The notes under the pieces are model-generated. The model had not been told where the DNA came from, did no database searches, and saw nothing but the letters and a program-made list of their open reading frames with translations. A stretch of DNA of 64,000 bases. Origin: Allolobophora icterica (taxonomy: Eukaryota; Annelida; Clitellata; Crassiclitellata; Lumbricidae). A program made the position numbers and the translations under genes. This document shows, piece by piece, positions 12,241 to 23,983 of this stretch (positions are counted from its first letter, which is position 1; each line of letters starts with the position of its first letter). The stretch lies in NCBI GenBank assembly GCA_963556255.1, contig OY744604.1, forward strand, positions 24,099,376-24,163,375, read 5' to 3'.

Positions 12241-12480
12241 AATCGGAATTGTTTTGAATAGTTTCTTATTTCCACGTATACTGGAAATTGTGGTCAGACA
12301 TATCATCAACTAATCTGGCCGAGTCTATAACATCAGACAATGTATTTGTGAAGATGTTATATGCTGGTGTATTTCACTAGCCGTGTGCTGGTATTATGTA
12401 TAAGACATTCCAGAACCGGGAATCGGAATTGTTTTGAATAGTTTCTTATTTCCACGTATACTGGAAATTGTGGTCAGACA
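12241..12480. repeat. 180-bp-period duplication beside gypsy breakpoint
   Basis: A 60-bp block (12241-12300) recurs exactly at 12421-12480. Between the copies, 12362-12418 matches a repeat found again at 20980-21270 (ctggtgtatttcactagc, gtataagacattccagaacc). The gag coding sequence of the neighbouring gypsy element begins directly after the second copy. Confidence 0.85.
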
Positions 12481-15180
12481 TACTTTGACAGCAATAGTTT
12501 CAGAATGAACTGACGTTGGTCCAGGATAAGCCAAGGTCAGGAAACGTCTAATGTCCTGAACCAAAGAACTCAGGTCCTCTCCATCTCGTTGCTTCCGTGT
12601 CCCAAGTTGTGCCTGGTACAAACCAGCCTGATCTGCACTCCCGTACCTGGAACGAAGTTTCTGCACCAAGTCTTTCCACGTCAACACCGATTCTGAATCG
12701 AAGTCCCAAAGAATCTGGTTCGCAGGCTCAGTCAATGAACAGGATAACTGGTTCAAACGTTCATCATCGTCCCAGGAATTATTCTTTGCACATATCTCAA
12801 ACTTTCTTAAAAAGGCGTCGATGGAACTGGTTCCGTTGAATAAGCCCAGCTTAATGAACTGTTTCGCTTTTACAGGTGGTTGGGTAGTTGAAGTGGCCTT
12901 TTCTTTGGTCTCTGTACTGACTGACGTGGTGGACGGGGTAGGCGGATTGTTGGAGTGAGGGAGTTCTGGTTCCTTCTTCGAATTGGTAGATGTATCTGCT
13001 CTGTTCACGACAGGTGTGACAGCAGAAGACGTTGGCACTGTGGACAACACCTCTTTCACCGTCGTCATCGTCCTCTTCTCTCCTTCTGGTCGACGTTCTG
13101 TGCACAAGGGATGTTCTCTTTTCAACTCTCTTGTGGAAGCTTCATCGTGTGATTGCTGGGAAGGTTTCTCTGATTCACCTCGTCGTTCATAGGCTTTCAT
13201 CAACGCCTGTACTCTCACCTGTACTAGATTATCTATCTCCCTCAGTATATCAACAGGTTCTGTGGCATTTCTCCGCTGATACGATTCGGCAACCGGAAGA
13301 CAGTCTGACATACCAGCACCCTGACCTTGAGATGATGGTAGCAACGGCTGACGGCGGCCATCATCTCTCTGATGCGGAGGATATTCACTCAGCGGCCATG
13401 ACATCTCATTGACATGACGGGAGGGCAATTCATACCTGGCGCTGACGAAGTCACGTGTCTCTGGAGTCGTAAACACAGGACATGGTTCACCTGGCAGATA
13501 ATGACTGTGGCAACATACTGTCGAAGCTTGGCGTTGACGGACACCGTGACTTGACAATGGTGGAGCTGACAGTTGTTTTCCCATTCTGGTGGCTGTGATG
13601 GTTGGATGCGGAAGTGTGGTGGATGAAGACAATGTAGCGTCATGATCATACTGGAGGTGCGAGGTGTGGCTTGGCAACGGTAAATTCTGAGGAATTCTTT
13701 GTTTCGTGGTAACAAACGTAGCTGGTGGATACGGAATAGCGATGGACGACGATGGTATGACACGGTAGGCGTGGTCATGACGTGGAACGTAGCGCTGGGA
13801 TAATGAACTTGGATCGAGGCGTTTTGACTCGACAGGCAGAACCGAAGAACGTGGAGCGACGGTGGACGATGACGGCCTGACACGTTGGTAGGACGTCGTG
13901 GATGGCATCTGTGGGTCAGACCAGGCGTATATGGATTCTGCAATGAGAGGCATGAAGCTTGACGTTGACTTTTCTTTAGGTTTCACAGCACGACGCACAA
14001 CAGGAAATGGCAAGAATGGATCGACGATGGGAAAGGTTGTGTCTCGATGGTCGACGACCTCAGCGTGAGCGGGATGCGCATCTAGAGCACTGAGCACGAA
14101 GGATGGGTGAATGACCGGATCCCTGGCTGTGGCAAATCTTGACTTCGAATCTGAAACTAGACAAACTGGATTAGTTTCGTCATCATCAATGATAGGACTA
14201 AACGGGTCTCTAATCCTCACATGTGGACTAACATCTCTGGCTTCAGATTGCTTAACCCCTGCTGCGTCAATGACCAACTCACTAAACCATGACAATGCAG
14301 TACGGGGCTCAACATCTAAAAGCTGACCATTCTCAAAGGCAATCAAATCTCTAGGTCTACGATCATAATCATATCTACTCTGATCATCTACATATTCCGA
14401 TCTATCACTTTGCAACAACCTATACTGTAAATGACCACCAGTTTCAATTACACTAGGCATGTCCATGTTAACACGGTCCTGTGTGCCTGTGAACTGAAAA
14501 TGGGCTCGAGAAAGTGATTCATCCGGGGAGGAAGGTTGGAATGGACTTAGCGGACGTCCTGACATAACCGGAAATGCAACCGGAAGTACCCCACTTCTGG
14601 TACCAAATGTGGCGGGGCGACCCCTAGCGGCGGCGGTCGTCAAACGCCGGGATGAGGACTGCCGGTCGTGCATTTCCTGAGGATTCGAACTCCTGCGTTC
14701 AGGACCATAATAGGTGGGTGGCAACCCAGACAGGCGCTTACTACGTCTATGCATAGTGACATTAGGCGGGTCCTCTAAGGGTAATGACGTCATCCTTTCT
14801 ATTTCATCACCAGGGCATGACCTGTGGGTGTCCGTGGTTTCCGAGTAGGAAACAAACATAGGATTTCTCCTATACTCAGGGTTCATAGTGTCCCCATCCT
14901 CTTCTTCTACTTCTTCATCTTCTTCGTCGTCTACCTCCTCTTCTTCATTTACTTCTTCATTCTCTAGGGTTAACCTCGCTTCTGGTAGTGGAGGGCTATG
15001 GTGACTAAGTGAATGGGCCTTTGGACTTTGGACAACCTCTTCTTCGTCTTCTGCTTCTTCATTTACTAAATTTCTAAATCTGCTATCAGTTGCTAATTGT
15101 GGGAATTGCTGGAGCAAACTATGTCTGAACTCAGCGCTATCCAGCCAAGAGATAAGAAAAGAATCTTGTTGATTTGCCAT
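12481..15180 (-). pseudogene. gag: Ty3/gypsy Gag, N-terminal part (truncated)
   Basis: A long open frame of about 900 codons reads leftward from ATG at 15180. The N-terminal two thirds are low-complexity: an acidic Glu/Asp run (residues about 40-100), then Pro/Ser/Arg-rich sequence. The last about 150 residues are a retrotransposon Gag domain (FIKLGLFNGTSSIDAFLRKFE, WDDDERLNQLSCSLTEPA, WKDLVQKLRSRYG, YPGPTSVHSETIAVK). The Gag match ends at about 12481; the last codons of the open frame (to 12394) are flanking repeat. The natural continuation of this Gag is found at 18455 (TRLALKIRERE), upstream on the same strand. The element is thus circularly permuted. Gag would form the particle that packages the RNA. 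Confidence 0.85.
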
Positions 15181-15960
15181 GTATTCAATATTTCAATAAA
15201 ACATAAAGTGTCAATTTGACTTAAAATTATAAATGTCAGTATAGTTCAGAGTCCTTCTATACTACCAGTATCAAGTTCAATTAACTATTTAAACTTATCT
15301 ACTATGTAGCAAATCCTATCTACATCTATATCAAGGCGACATACAGCTACACAAGGCTACCAGCGTGGCAGACTTAACATCGAACACAAAGGTTAAAGGT
15401 CAATACTTAACAAAGATCAAATCCTATGAGCTCTAATAAACTTATGGCAACACTTTATCTAGGCAGAAAGCGTTCACAAATAGCGGACGATTCTTATGCT
15501 CCGAAACAGGATTTTTCATCGATATTCGATCTAAATCTTACAAAACATCAAGTGACTTAATGGCGACTCTTACTTCTAATGGGCAAGATACGTGGTACGG
15601 GACAGGGGCCTCATTTACGCATTTCAACTTGGCAATTATCTCAATAATCTACGGCCAAAAGATATGACATATTGTAGTAAGGATACCAAACCGACATTTG
15701 ATCAACCTAAGACTACGAATATTCGATTATCTTAAGATAAGAACTTAAATCGAAAACAGACATCAATTTCCAGTTCTACACGCGGCAGTCACAAAACCAT
15801 CTTCTGCACACGACCCTACTCTGCGGTCTAAAAATAGCTATGAACTAAAAATAGCCATTACGTAATGTCTCTTCCTATAGCGCATATTCATAAGTGGAAA
15901 CAATGCATACATAGACGTTGTGACGACAGAATCGTTACATTATCCACCCCTCTGGACAAA
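15181..15960 (-). mobile_element. Single LTR-like segment plus leader of gypsy element
   Basis: This lies between the 3' end of the pol part (16191) and the gag start (15180). On the minus strand a purine tract with aggggtggataatg (about 15940-15955) is followed by tgtaacgattctgtcgtcacaacg, which looks like a polypurine tract abutting a TG-starting LTR. Only one LTR can fit before gag. The LTR end and the primer-binding site could not be fixed by eye. Confidence 0.5.
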
Positions 15961-16190
15961 ATTTGGGAACCAGTGACCAAATTTTGGTTACCATCTGAGT
16001 GATCTCTCCTTATCAAATACATCAATTGCAACCAAAACTTCAACAAGTCACATTGACATCAATTAGGAACTCAGCTTATCATCAAAATATTAAAACAACT
16101 CAGTATAAACTAATACCTGCTTCAATTCACAAAGTCAGAAGCTAACTAACAAGGCAAAACTTGGACAAAGATGATAGACTATACTTATCA
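15961..16190 (-). other. 3' untranslated end of gypsy pol
   Basis: Spacer between the integrase stop (16191) and the purine tract. No coding content was recognised. Confidence 0.4.
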
Positions 16191-18455
16191 TTACCCCAGA
16201 TCTTCTCTAAATCTGACGGGACATCTGATCTCTTCTCTAGGCCTTGACATGGGTTGGTCAACACTGTCACTTTCATTTACCAGGGTTCCCACATCTACCT
16301 CCTCCGAGACATTACTTTGGACAGCATCCCAATCCTTAGGAATCACCCCATGGTACCTCTTAAGTTTGTCAATATAGACCAACTTAGGTTGAACTCTCTT
16401 CGATTTCTGAATCTGGAATAGCATCGGACTAACTTGGGACATGACCCTATAAGGCCCAACATAAAATTTCGACCACTTCTCCTTTACTCCAACTCTTTTC
16501 CTTGGAAAATGGTACATCACCCAATCACCAATCTTAAACTCTACAGGCTTAACCCTTAAGTTATATCTGGCGCTGTGTAAATTCTCTTACATGTGAGTAT
16601 GCAATCTTAGTTTGCTTTTCTTTTGCAGCAACAAAATCATCAATCGACAAAGCAACAAAATCATTTGCATAACAATTTCCCAAAACTAGATCAAGTGGTA
16701 AGACATTTTCTCTTCCAAGAAAAAGGCGACAGGGGCTATAACCGGTGGATTCGTGCTCAGTAGCGCGATAAGCGGACATGACGAGGGGGAGATGCTGATC
16801 CCAGTCACGCTGAGTTTGCGACACAACCTTTCCCCACGAGTCATTCGCGACATATCGACGTCTACAGCACGAGTTAAGGCTCAGGAGAAGGCTTGTGAGT
16901 ACGCAACACCACAAAGGCAACGCTAGGAAACGTTTCTGTTTAACAACAGACGCGGTTGCGGTTGGCGGATTATTCAGGCTCTGTGTTCGCAGGGAGTCAA
17001 ACTGGTCATCACGGATTGGACATAGCGTCACCGGCTGACGTACAGGAGCTTCATCAACTGTTTCTATTTCATGCTGGAGGACGTCGGTGAAACCTAAGTC
17101 CCATTCTGAGAGAGAAAATGCTTTTCTGTTTGAAAGGATGAGGGAGCGTAACTGTTCTTTGACTTCTTCAGGTACATCTTCATCGACTTCCGTCCACAAA
17201 GGTGCCAGCACTGACTCCTCGTTTACGTCCGACGTCTCACGAAAGACTTCAGTTACGGCTGCACATCCTGAAGACGACTGTTCTGTGACACTAGGACTCA
17301 TTACAGTGACACCCTCGACTAGGCATTGGACACCTTTCTTAATGCGAATGGCTTGTTTCGTCGGATTCAGGACACGGACTGTAAGATCTAGGACACGATC
17401 TGGCAATAACGTTCCAGCCACAATCAATCCTGAGTTTAGCACCTGTGGTTGAGTTGCCCATGACGATGAGTCCTCCTGGAGATTTGTCAATATGGCATAG
17501 GCAGCAACGTTCATTTCTGACAAGGCAGGGATTTTCACATCGGCTGCTGTGGCAATTCTTCGACATTTCCCAGTGCGTGGTTGACTTGATAATGGAAACA
17601 CATAGTCTTGGATTTTGATCCAACGGTCAGCAAAGTTCCACTGTGCACCATGCCTCTCAAGCCATTCAAGTCCAAGAATTAGCTCTGACAATTGTTCAGT
17701 TACTAGGCAAGGGACAATGAATTGAAATTCTGCAGCTTGGCAACTAAGCTGGACCTCTCCAAGGATTTTTATCTCAGTCCCGTTAGCTGCACGAAGAAGC
17801 TGCTGTGATCCAGTGACCTCTCTTCTATCAACCATTGACGCCGGAACAAGACAAAGTTCACTTCCGGTGTCCACTAAAGCAAGAATGGATCTCCCGTTGA
17901 CTTTGAGCGGTAGGTAGGCCGTTGTACTACCTGTGACATGACGGACATTGGACGGTTCTGGATCGGATCGGTTGACTTCAGGCTCAACTTCCAGTCTTCT
18001 CTGTTGACGCTCTGGACAGTTACGGGCGTAGTGACCTTCTTGACCACACTCATAACACTGACCTGTCAAACGGCGGAAGTTCCTGTTACCTGATCTCGAT
18101 CCACTTGACTGTTCCGGTTGAGGCCCAGCTGACCAACCAGACGGTGCAGTTGTCTTCACAAACGTTTGGTCTAGTAAACGTGGTATTCGTGGTTTCTGCA
18201 ATGACGCTATAGCCTTCTCCATCTGCTCCATACGACGACGTTGTGGTTCCAACTCTTCACGTAGCATTCGACGGAGTATTTCTGAGGAAGGTTCTGTTTC
18301 TCTTACAGCTTTCACTCTGTTTGGCCGACGTTCCTGCTGATCATGCAGGTCTTCTTCTGCCTGACGATATCCATCCAAGCGCACAGCCAGTTTGAATGCT
18401 TGGTCAAGGGTTGTAACTTCTCGTTCTCGGATCTTCAAAGCAAGTCGTGTGAAAA
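16191..18455 (-). pseudogene. pol: Ty3/gypsy Gag C-terminus, protease and integrase tail
   Basis: Reading leftward: the Gag C-terminal helix (TRLALKIREREVTTLDQAFKL), a zinc knuckle (CYECGQEGHYARNC), then an aspartic protease (ILALVDTGSELCLVP active-site loop; ILGLEWLERHGA). The linker and beginning of RT follow (LRSLILSNRKAFSLSEWDLG). The frame then jumps directly to the integrase C-terminal part (DWDQHLPLVMSAYRATEHESTGYSPCRLFLGRE). RT, RNase H and the integrase catalytic core are missing, so an internal deletion of more than 2 kb has fused the two ends near 16920. A frameshift near 16560 separates the last part (16520-16191), which holds the GPYRV...QPKLVYIDKLKRYHG tail. The classical PR-RT-RH-IN order is implied. 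Non-autonomous and dead. Confidence 0.85.
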
Positions 18456-18500
18456 GCACAGCACGTTGGCTTACATGACATTCCTAACAATTCAATACAC
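18453..18500. repeat. Flanking repeat half (aaaagcacagcacgttgg)
   Basis: The sequence aaaagcacagcacgttggcttacatgacattcctaac next to the gag breakpoint recurs at 21294-21330 and 21408-21445. There it is joined, about 30 bp away, to the repeat half seen at 12362-12418. The gypsy block therefore sits inside one unit of this repeat. Confidence 0.85.
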
Positions 18501-18539
18501 CAACTATGCTGTGTTATCCTCGTTGGTTTTACTATTGTA

Positions 18540-18730
18540 GACCTGTATAAACCATGTGAAGTAAGGACATTATAAAACGTGCGGGTGAGAGCATGCGAAT
18601 TACTTTTAAGCAAGTCTATATTGTAATCTCCCGCCAAGATTATGTCGTCTATCGAGCAAGTTAAGTTTTTAAAGTCTGTGGTAGAAAGTTGCGATGCTGC
18701 TATTAGATGCATGAATCGTGTTGGTTATTT
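18540..18730 (-). mobile_element. LINE endonuclease fragment
   Basis: The minus frame contains IILAGDYNIDLLKSNSHA and LTSHGLY...IVKPTRIT, matching the APE-type endonuclease of non-LTR retroelements (GDFNIDLL block). It is similar to, but diverged from, the larger fragment at 21685-22835. Fewer than 70 codons survive. Confidence 0.65.
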
Positions 18731-18739
18731 GAATATAGA

Positions 18740-19600
18740 GTTAAGGATTCGTCTACACAGAAGAGCGGGCCAAAGATGAGCATGGCGAACGATGAAGACG
18801 AACTAAGAGACTCTTCATGTTAAGTTCTTTCTTTTTATATTTTCTTATTGATAACCAGTCAGACCTGACAGGCCCGTAAATATTAGCCTTCTGTTAGCAA
18901 GCCATGGCACCCGGTAGGGAAACGATTCCTATTGGATGGCATGATGGCAAATAGCTAGTGAATTTTTCCTTCACCCTCCTAAGTGCATACAAAGAAACGA
19001 ACATACGCTGATAGACAAAGCACGTGTAGTACTTATCTAATAGCCCACCCAACCCATTCTTATATGCATACGTACCTACTGTACATACCTACCTGGTTAT
19101 CTACCTACCTTTTCTTTTTCACTCACCTTATTTTCAGCTATTTTGGGTTTTGACCTATCTTTTTCAGCTGCTTGTCTACTAAAGAATTACCGACTGACTT
19201 AATGATTCCGTGGGTAAATTCTTAGCCACTGACTTTACAACTTATTGGACTAAGTATACTATTTTTAAAGTAACAGTTTTTACTCGTTACAACATTCTAC
19301 GAGCATTTCTAGTTTACACAATACATATATAAGGTTGCCGATAGTTCTTGCATTCATAGTTGTCGTTGTATCCTCATCATTAGATTTTATCATGTATGTA
19401 TTGCAGACGACCAGTATTAATAAGACTGATAATCACCGCGGTTAGTGCTTTAGCTCGTAGTGCACGCGCCTGGATAACCTTATTAAAGTCTTTCTGGGCT
19501 AATATTCACAATCTTATATAAGAGGGCACCCCCGCCCCCATGACTTCTTGCTGATGATTAATTGATATTAGATTAGAAACAGTAGATGAGTTCTTGCGGT
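18740..19600. other. No recognisable feature
   Basis: Unique-looking AT-rich sequence with short TACC-rich stretches around 19060-19110. No gene was recognised. Confidence 0.4.
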
Positions 19601-19617
19601 TTGAACGCGTTTTTTGA

Positions 19618-19975
19618 CGCAGCAATCAATTAGCCAATCAATTAGTCAATCAATCATCAATCAACCGTAATAGTCATTCAATCAGTCAATGAGTCAAATG
19701 AAAATCTACGCATCTCTTTAAGATTATCTACTCAGAAACTCTGTATTTCCTCTGGTCCTATGCAGTGTTTTTGACGCAGCAATCAATTTATCAATCAATT
19801 AGTCAATCAATCATCAATCGACCATAATAGTCACACATTCAATCAATCGGCCAATCGAATTCTCTACACTGATCTACTCAGAAGCTCTGCATATTTCCTC
19901 TGGCACCATGTCAGGTTTTTAAAACAGTCAATCAATTGGTCAATCAATCAATTAGTCACTCAATCAACCAATCGA
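19618..19975. repeat. (TCAA)-type degenerate repeat in three blocks
   Basis: Three blocks of caatcaattagtcaatcaatc-like sequence begin after tttttgacgcagcaatcaat (19610, 19770) and a related string (19920). The intervening text (tctactcagaa..ctctg...ttcctctggtcc) is also repeated. This is a tandem repeat with a period of about 150 bp. Confidence 0.75.
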
Positions 19976-20053
19976 CCGATTGAAATCTATACGACATCCC
20001 TTCAAGATTATCTATTCAGAAGCTCTATATATAATTTCCCCTGGTCCTGTGTA

Positions 20054-20285
20054 GCGCGGAGAAAGAACAAATTTCCGTAAACAGCTTCCGCTCGGAGGCG
20101 ATGCTGCGCGGAGAAAGAAGAAATTCACGTAAACAGCTTCCGCTCGGAGGCGATGCTGCGCGGAGCAATAACAAATTCACGTAAACAGCTTCCGCTCGGA
20201 GGCGATGCTGCGCGGTGAAAGAACAAATTCACGTAAACAGCCTCTGCTCGGAGGCGCTGCGGCGACGGGAAAGAATAAATTATCA
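20054..20285. repeat. 52-bp tandem repeat, about 4.4 copies
   Basis: Units start at 20054, 20106, 20158 and 20210, each beginning gcgcgg and containing cgtaaacagcttccgctcgg. A fifth decayed unit starts at about 20259. GC-rich compared with its surroundings. Confidence 0.92.
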
Positions 20286-20370
20286 TAAACAGGTTTTTGA
20301 AAGCGTGCTGGCATTCGCCTAAGTAGCCGCATCCAGCCTAGACAGCACAAGTATACGTTGAAGATCAACA

Positions 20371-20676
20371 ATGGCTGATTCTATACAGGGGATGCGTGAA
20401 ATCTGTAACTTTTCTGACGACGTAGTTCGCTTAGCCATAAATAGTTTCTTTATAAACGATGCAGACAAGAAGAAATTCGGTCAAAGCGTGAAGGGAATTA
20501 CTGATATTCTAAGCAAAGCAGGTAAAAGGAAGAAACCTGCAAAAAGACAGAGAGTTGAAACCAACAACCTACTTCCGATCAATACAACCATATTTTATGA
20601 ACGTATTCCTCACCAAATTCGCCAGAACGTTATAAAATACAAAGACATTGAAAACAAAGGCGAAACTGTAGAGTAG
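20371..20676 (+). CDS. Hypothetical protein, 101 aa
   Basis: I do not recognise this protein. It is a compact, non-repetitive open frame with a basic patch (KAGKRKKPAKRQRVE, a possible nuclear localisation signal) in the middle and a helical N-terminal half (DDVVRLAINSFFIN). After the stop, 24 bases later in the same frame, an aaagGTAAGA string resembles a splice donor. The frame may therefore be an exon with a recent stop. It lies directly downstream of the 52-bp satellite, with no transposon gene beside it. It could also be a chance frame. Confidence 0.35.
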   Translation: MADSIQGMREICNFSDDVVRLAINSFFINDADKKKFGQSVKGITDILSKAGKRKKPAKRQRVETNNLLPINTTIFYERIPHQIRQNVIKYKDIENKGETVE

Positions 20677-20801
20677 AGATCAGACCTGATAGAAGAAATT
20701 AAAGGTAAGATTGTTGGGGGATGAACCAGTTAACTTTGTAAAGGTGTTTTATAGGCCTATACTTCTATGCCGTCATATTTCTGTGAGCTGTAAAACGTAG
20801 T

Positions 20802-21211
<410 letters not shown>

Positions 21212-21215
<4 letters not shown>

Positions 21216-21510
21216 TATTTCACTAGCAGCGTGCTGGTATTATGTATAAGACATTCCAGAACCGATATACCATGGGGTTTTGGTATGCCATTGAAAAGCA
21301 CAGCACGTTGGCTTACATGACATTCCTAACATTCCAGAACCTCAGGCCTGAGAATAAGGAATGTGTGGTACCGGTACATAGATACAACGCTTGGAGGCCG
21401 TGCCATTGAAAAGCACAGCACGTTGGCTTACATGGCATTCCTAACATTCCAGAACCTCAGGCCTGAGGATAAGGAATGTGCGGCACATAGATACAACGCT
21501 TGGAGGCCGT
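21212..21510. repeat. Repeat unit matching gypsy-block flanks
   Basis: 21212-21262 matches 12362-12418, and 21294-21330 matches 18453-18490. The second half (aaaagcacagcacgttgg...ttccagaacctcaggcctgag.ataaggaatgtg) is repeated at 21408-21480. This appears to be the uninterrupted form of the repeat that carries the gypsy block. Confidence 0.8.
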
Positions 21511-21684
21511 ACATATACACGTGCGTCTGTATGTACATCATACGCTTCTTTGTACGAATTTAAGAATGATTCATACGATTCATTTACATTTCCCTCCTGC
21601 GAATATCTTATAACAAGTTCCCAGTTTTTTCCTTTAAGCTCGTTCGAAAATTTTTCTAGGCCTGCAGAAGTTACTGTTCTTCGC

Positions 21685-22835
21685 TCAAATTTTAATTGCT
21701 CCTTTTTTATAGTTATCAGAGTGAAATTGTGCTAAAATTGGGAGATGATCCGAAAGGTCTGACAGAATAATGGAAGCCAATATTAATTTAGACCAATTTG
21801 TACAGTACAAATTGTCAATTAGCGTTTTAGAAGATGGGGTTAGTCTAGTAGGCCTGGTAATCGTAGGAAGAAAATTATGAGCAATTAGATTATTATAGAA
21901 AATGTTCGTTCCCTGATGATCGTTTACTTTCAGTAAGTCTATATTGAAGTCACCAGTTAGGATTATTTCTTTTGATTTTGCTTCTATGCTTACTATCAGT
22001 CTATCAAATTCCTGCAAGAATTCATCTAATCCCTGACCCGGTGACCTGTAAATAACCCCAAGAATCGGTGCACTAGTTTTTAGTTTAATCCTAATAAAGG
22101 AGATGCTCAAAAGATGAAGGTTCATCCATGAGAGGAATGTAAATTTGGTAACTTAAACGATTACTTACAAAAAATGCAACTCCTCCACCTCTACCATTTT
22201 TCCTAGCCTTCCCAATAAATTTGTACTCAGGGATATGAATGGTAGGCCCTATCTAAAAGATTTTCTTCCAACCAGATTTCCGTTAGTGCAATAACATCAG
22301 GATGAGTTTTATTTGTTATGTCTATAATTTCAGGAATTTTATTCGTTATACTTCTACAGTTAATGTGAATAATTGTTAAATTCATTTCACTTTTAGGATC
22401 TTCTATTAAACGCTGCTGGAGTCTATCTAACGAAATATAGTCACTGGACCAGGGGTTATTTCTAAACAAGTTACGATCAGGGTCTATATCATCATTGTTT
22501 ACTGTTTTTTCACTATCGGGCTCTCTTGAAATGACCTCTAGCTCCAACTCCTGGGCATAGATTAAATCAATTTCTGAATCATTATCTACGCTATTTTCTT
22601 CCTCCTCCGAAGTACATGAGGAGCCCTCGTCCGCATCCTTAACCGGTAATACACTTGCACCTATCCTATCCCCAGTACCTAAATCTGTACCTAAATTAGA
22701 AGCCTGTCGCTTAATTGTCAGTACATTCTGATAATACCATAATACTGTGTGTGGTCGGGAGAACAGGGTAGCCCAGCCCGGAGACCAGATGAGAGGAAGC
22801 GCTGGACATGAGAGTTCCAGACGACCCAGCCGCAA
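21685..22835 (-). mobile_element. LINE 5' fragment: ORF start and endonuclease
   Basis: Reading leftward, the frame at 22835-22227 has an acidic Ser/Glu-rich leader, then the start of an APE-type endonuclease (LTIIHINCRSITNKIPEIID, DVIALTEIWLEENL). After a break at about 22130-22226 the domain continues (GVIYRSPG, EIILTGDFNIDLL, TRPTRLTPSSKTLIDNLY, SDLSDHLPI) to 21685. The endonuclease residues N, E, D-x-N and D-H are therefore all present, though split by frame. No RT follows. That is unusual, because LINE copies normally lose the 5' end rather than the 3' end. Confidence 0.8.
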
Positions 22836-22839
22836 TCAT

Positions 22840-23345
22840 AATCAAGTAACGGCCAAAGTGTACCGCGCCTAATTCTTAACTAGTGATTAACAATTCTATC
22901 TAACAATGTTGTGAATCACTACATAAAAAGTAACAATCACGGGTTATTTCTGCAGGTATAAAAAATGATAGCAGCATCTCAAACATTGCAATCCAACTTG
23001 GCAGAAGATAAAGAAAGAATAACTTCTGCAGACAAAACAAACGAATAATGGCTATAAAGGTTAAACCTCACAATAAAGTTATAGAAACAATTAGAAATTA
23101 ACTGATAATTGCATAGAAAACAAAACGTCTATATTCAGATGTCTAAGTTATTTGGTTTCAAAACAGATTAAGGCACACTGTGAGTAGCCACAAGAATTCG
23201 CTTCACCTCAGACTGGACAAAGATGGAGGTGAACCTTACCACAACTAAACTTCGAACCATTTCAATTATGGAATTAGTCAAATAATTCCATAAGATTTAT
23301 GGCATTAGACTTCGAATACAATGCCGGTTGAACATTGTATCACAT
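22840..23345. other. No recognisable feature
   Basis: AT-rich sequence after the LINE start. No gene or repeat was recognised. Confidence 0.4.
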
Positions 23346-23347
23346 AT

Positions 23348-23467
23348 GGAGCATTTGGTGAGTAACTTTGGATTAAGTGCCGAAAACGTGCACATGCCAC
23401 ACTGCGGGAGCATCTGGTGAGTAACTTTGAATTAACTGCCGATAAAGTGCACATGCCACACTGCGGG
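23348..23467. repeat. 60-bp direct duplication
   Basis: The block gagcatttggtgagtaacttt...cacatgccacactgcggga occurs twice in tandem with a few substitutions. Confidence 0.85.
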
Positions 23468-23721
23468 ACCAGACCAGGTAAGTCGATCGTTAAATTTGGT
23501 GCGCTCCTCTCACAGCCACCCCCGCACGATATGCTAATAAAGCCGACTAAAGTTCCATATAGATCGCATTAGAGCTTGTTCAGTTTTCTATAGGACAAGT
23601 AATTCATCTGAGGTTACGCGAACAATGGCTTACACCAACAGCGGCTGATATAGAGCCAGGTAATATACGATATTTTAACATCAATAATCTTAACTATGGT
23701 AAAGAACAGAAGGTACAATCA

Positions 23722-23937
23722 GTATATTTAATCAGCTTGGTAGTACTTCTTATATTTACTATTTATTTCATGTGCTCTGATAACAAGAGACACCTCACAT
23801 CAGGCAGTACATACAACAAGATCGAATTATCACATCGGCACATCAAGAACCCAGTGCCTGTGCACGAAGAACCTAATCATCCTGCCACTAGACTGAATGG
23901 AGGAAGAAAAGAAAGCAAAAGTAGCCTTCTCTGTTGA
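23722..23937 (+). CDS. Short membrane-type ORF, copy 1 of tandem pair
   Basis: The frame is open from about 23724. It encodes a hydrophobic segment (LISLVVLLIFTIYFM) followed by a polar Ser/His/Asn/Pro-rich stretch (CSDNKRHLTSGSTYNKIELSHRHIKNPVPVHEEPNHPA) and then a basic tail. The layout resembles a signal anchor plus stem, as at the N terminus of type II Golgi enzymes, or a short secreted peptide precursor. About 260 bp downstream lies a diverged copy that keeps both the hydrophobic and the stem part. That conservation hints that the frame is or was selected. Function unknown. Confidence 0.35.
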   Translation, partial: VYLISLVVLLIFTIYFMCSDNKRHLTSGSTYNKIELSHRHIKNPVPVHEEPNHPATRLNGGRKESKSSLLC

Positions 23938-23983
23938 GCTAACCAAACAATAAAAACATGTATATAATTTTTAGAGGATATAA

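Noticed and set aside
13032..13943. ORFs overlapping gypsy gag on either strand
   Set aside because: They are shadows of the 928-codon gag frame; no domain of their own.
19618..19975. CRISPR-like array
   Set aside because: TCAA-based blocks are degenerate with no uniform spacers; this is a eukaryotic simple repeat.
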